Shown piece by piece: positions 5,313 to 7,137 of a stretch of 7,137 bases of DNA (position 1 is its first letter; each line of letters begins with the position of its first letter). Origin of the DNA: Opitutales bacterium (GTDB lineage Bacteria; Verrucomicrobiota; Verrucomicrobiia; Opitutales; Intestinicryptomonadaceae); NCBI GenBank assembly GCA_021641325.1, contig JAJXPD010000115.1, positions 1-7,137 on the forward strand. The letters run 5' to 3'. Made by a program: the position numbers and the translations under genes. The notes under the pieces are model-generated. The model worked only from the letters and a program-made list of their open reading frames with translations, was not told the origin of the DNA and made no database searches.

Positions 5313-6389
5313 ATGCAGCGGAAAAAACAATTCAGCAAACTCAACCCAGCCGATTTCGACGCGCAAATAGATTCGAAAAAGGTCGGGCTTTACATTTTGA
5401 AAAACAAAAACGGCACCGAAATGTCGGTCACAAACTTCGGCGCGCGCGTGGTCGAACTCTTTGTCCGCGACAGGAACGGCGAATTTGCCGATGTTGTGCT
5501 CGGGCACAAAACGCTCGACGAATACGTAAACTACAAGGGCGAGCGTTTTCTTGGCGCGACAATCGGGCGTTTCGGCAACCGCATCGCAAAGGGCAGGTTT
5601 TCGCTCGGAGGAAAGGCGTATCAGCTGCCCGTAAACAACGGCGAAAATTCGCTCCACGGCGGTTTCAAAGGCTTCGATATGAAAGTTTGGGACGTCGTTT
5701 CGGCGGACGAATCGGAAATAAAATTCCGCCTTCTCTCGCCCGACGGCGACGAAGGCTATCCCGCAACGCTCGCCGTCGATATGACATACCGCCTTACCGA
5801 CGACGACGCCTTTGAAGTAGTCCACACCGCGACAAGCGACGGCGACACAATCGTAAACCTTACGCACCATTCGTTCTTCAATCTGCACGGCGAGGGCGTC
5901 GGCGACATCAACGACCACGTTATGACAATCGACGCTTCGCGCATTACGCCTATCGACGAAAATATGATTCCCACGGGCGAGCTTATGGACGTTGCGGGCA
6001 CGCCGTTCGACTTCACGCGCCCGACGGTAATAGGCTCGCGTTTGGGGCGCGGCAACATCCAGCTGAAGCGCGGCAACGGCTACGACCACAACTGGGTTTT
6101 GAACAAATCCGCGGAGGGCGCGCTCGACTTCGCCGCCGAGGTTTTCGACCCCGTTTCGGGGCGCGTTTTGTCGGTCTTTACGACAGAGCCTGCAATGCAG
6201 TTTTACGGCGGAAATTTCTTCGACGGCGAAATCGGCAAAAGCGGCAGACCGTACGCATTCAGGGGTACTTTCGCGCTCGAGACGCAGCACTTCCCCGACA
6301 GCCCGAACCAGCCGGATTTTCCGTCGACAGTTCTGAAAAAGGGGCGGGTTTACAAACACGTCTGCCGCTACGCATTTTCGGCACGCTAA
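5313..6389 (+). CDS. galM: aldose 1-epimerase (galactose mutarotase)
   Basis: Interconverts the alpha and beta anomers of galactose and other aldoses, the entry step to the Leloir pathway. With the ATG at 5313 the protein has 358 residues, normal for the family. The frame is open further upstream to a TTG at 5175, but that extension reads through the hairpin at 5235-5281 and shows no family resemblance, so I chose the ATG. Family marks are TNFGARVVELFVRDRNG (40-56), GRFGNRIAKGRF (85-96), NSLHGG with H115, LTHHSFFNL with H186 as the second catalytic histidine, GYDHNWVLN (256-264) with the substrate-binding D258, and LETQHFPDSPNQP with E323 as the catalytic base. The cytosolic form is likely, since no signal peptide is visible in this start. 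No Shine-Dalgarno sequence lies at a good distance. No other gal genes are in the window; the next gene follows after 6 bases. Confidence 0.94.
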   Translation: MQRKKQFSKLNPADFDAQIDSKKVGLYILKNKNGTEMSVTNFGARVVELFVRDRNGEFADVVLGHKTLDEYVNYKGERFLGATIGRFGNRIAKGRFSLGGKAYQLPVNNGENSLHGGFKGFDMKVWDVVSADESEIKFRLLSPDGDEGYPATLAVDMTYRLTDDDAFEVVHTATSDGDTIVNLTHHSFFNLHGEGVGDINDHVMTIDASRITPIDENMIPTGELMDVAGTPFDFTRPTVIGSRLGRGNIQLKRGNGYDHNWVLNKSAEGALDFAAEVFDPVSGRVLSVFTTEPAMQFYGGNFFDGEIGKSGRPYAFRGTFALETQHFPDSPNQPDFPSTVLKKGRVYKHVCRYAFSAR

Positions 6390-6395
6390 ACGGCA

Positions 6396-7137
6396 ATGCT
6401 CGGGACGGTTTTCAGCATTGAAGACTTCGCCGTAAACGACGGACCGGGGATTCGCACGACCGTATTTTTGAAGGGGTGCCCGCTGCGCTGCCAGTGGTGC
6501 CACAACCCAGAGGGGCTTTCGTTCGCGCCCGAAACGCTCGTCAAAAAAAACGGCGAAACTTCGGTCTGCGGGCGCGTTGTCGAGTCGGGCTGGCTTGCCG
6601 AAAAACTTCTGCGCGACGAAAAAATATTCGCTCTCAACGAGGGCGGAATAACCTTTTCGGGCGGCGAGCCTCTTGCCCAGCACGAATTCCTTTTCGACGT
6701 TGTTTCGCGCCTCAAGGGGCGCGTGCACTGCGCGGTCGAAACGAGCGGCTATGCCGAGCCGAAAGTGTTCCGCAAAATCGCCGAAGCCGTAGATTTGGTT
6801 CTAATGGACAGCAAGGCCGTCGATTCCGAAACGCACAAAAAATTTACGGGGGTCGACAACGCGAAAATCCTCGAAAACCTGCGATGGCTCTGCGCCGCAG
6901 CGCGCCCGTTTATCGTGCGCGTTCCGCTGATTCCGGCGGTCAACGACACGCGCGGAAACATGCTCGCGCTCTCGGAGATTCTCGCGGGGGCGAAAAGCCT
7001 TGTCCGCGTCGAAATTCTGCCCTACCACAAGACGGCCGGCGCAAAATATTACATGGTAGGCAAAAAATATTCTCCGACATTCGACACAGAGAAACAACCG
7101 CATTTTATTGACGAATTCACAAAAAACAATATAAAAT
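6396..7137 (+). CDS. glycyl-radical enzyme activating protein (radical SAM, PflA-like), open at window end
   Basis: Radical SAM activase that cleaves S-adenosylmethionine to place a radical on a glycine of a partner enzyme of the pyruvate formate-lyase family. From the ATG at 6396 there are 247 codons and no stop before the edge. The signature DGPGIRTTVFLKGC leads into CxxxCxxC at C28, C32 and C35. The SAM-contacting GGEP is at 89-92, ETSGY at 115-119 and VPLIPAVND at 176-184. The C-terminal LPYHKTAGAKYY (208-219) matches the family's LPYH segment. Many glycyl-radical activases carry an eight-cysteine ferredoxin-like insert after the CHNPE segment. Here only C58 is present before GGITFSGGEP, so this is the short PflA-like form. 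It lies 6 bases after galM and is probably cotranscribed. The partner glycyl radical enzyme is not in the window, so the reaction served is unknown. Confidence 0.92.
   Translation, partial: MLGTVFSIEDFAVNDGPGIRTTVFLKGCPLRCQWCHNPEGLSFAPETLVKKNGETSVCGRVVESGWLAEKLLRDEKIFALNEGGITFSGGEPLAQHEFLFDVVSRLKGRVHCAVETSGYAEPKVFRKIAEAVDLVLMDSKAVDSETHKKFTGVDNAKILENLRWLCAAARPFIVRVPLIPAVNDTRGNMLALSEILAGAKSLVRVEILPYHKTAGAKYYMVGKKYSPTFDTEKQPHFIDEFTKNNIK

Overview
The window looks like part of a chromosome from an anaerobic, probably host-associated Gram-negative bacterium. The evidence is the set of ferredoxin-linked and radical enzymes, GC that is about half by eye, and few Shine-Dalgarno sequences. Protein character suggests the Verrucomicrobiota/Lentisphaerota or Bacteroidota neighbourhood, but that is a weak inference.

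Layout. (1) Positions 1-138, minus strand: the first 46 codons of the chaperone HtpG (Hsp90), running off the left edge. (2) 139-330: a divergent intergenic region with candidate promoters and small palindromes. (3) 331-4701, plus strand: a tight five-gene operon. It holds iorA and iorB (indolepyruvate/arylpyruvate:ferredoxin oxidoreductase), paaK (phenylacetate-CoA ligase family), a tandem-ACT protein, and an unrecognised four-helix membrane protein that starts on the base after the ACT stop codon. (4) 4702-5312: about 610 bases with no convincing gene, AT-richer than its flanks. It contains a GC hairpin, an operator-like palindrome, a protein-like but broken reading frame, and a long hairpin with a T-run just before galM. 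(5) 5313-6389: galM (aldose 1-epimerase). (6) 6396 to the right edge: a glycyl-radical-enzyme activating radical SAM protein, nearly complete but still open at the window end.

How the genes work together. IorAB interconverts aryl-2-oxoacids (indolepyruvate, phenylpyruvate, 4-hydroxyphenylpyruvate) and arylacetyl-CoA plus CO2 using ferredoxin. The PaaK-family ligase makes arylacetyl-CoA from arylacetate and ATP. Together they would let the cell make aromatic amino acids from arylacetates by reductive carboxylation; run in the opposite sense, IorAB would degrade these amino acids. The ACT protein is a plausible amino-acid sensor for the pathway. The IorA here ends before the C-terminal 2[4Fe-4S] ferredoxin-like domain of the classical enzyme, and IorB starts 3 bases later, so the domain is absent rather than frameshifted. 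GalM and the activase form a second unit of unclear logic, and the glycyl radical enzyme itself is outside the window.

I found no CRISPR array, tRNA, rRNA or intact mobile element. No clearly new system is visible. The best leads are the membrane protein attached to the ior/paaK/ACT operon, the domain-poor IorA, and the structured 610-base gap.
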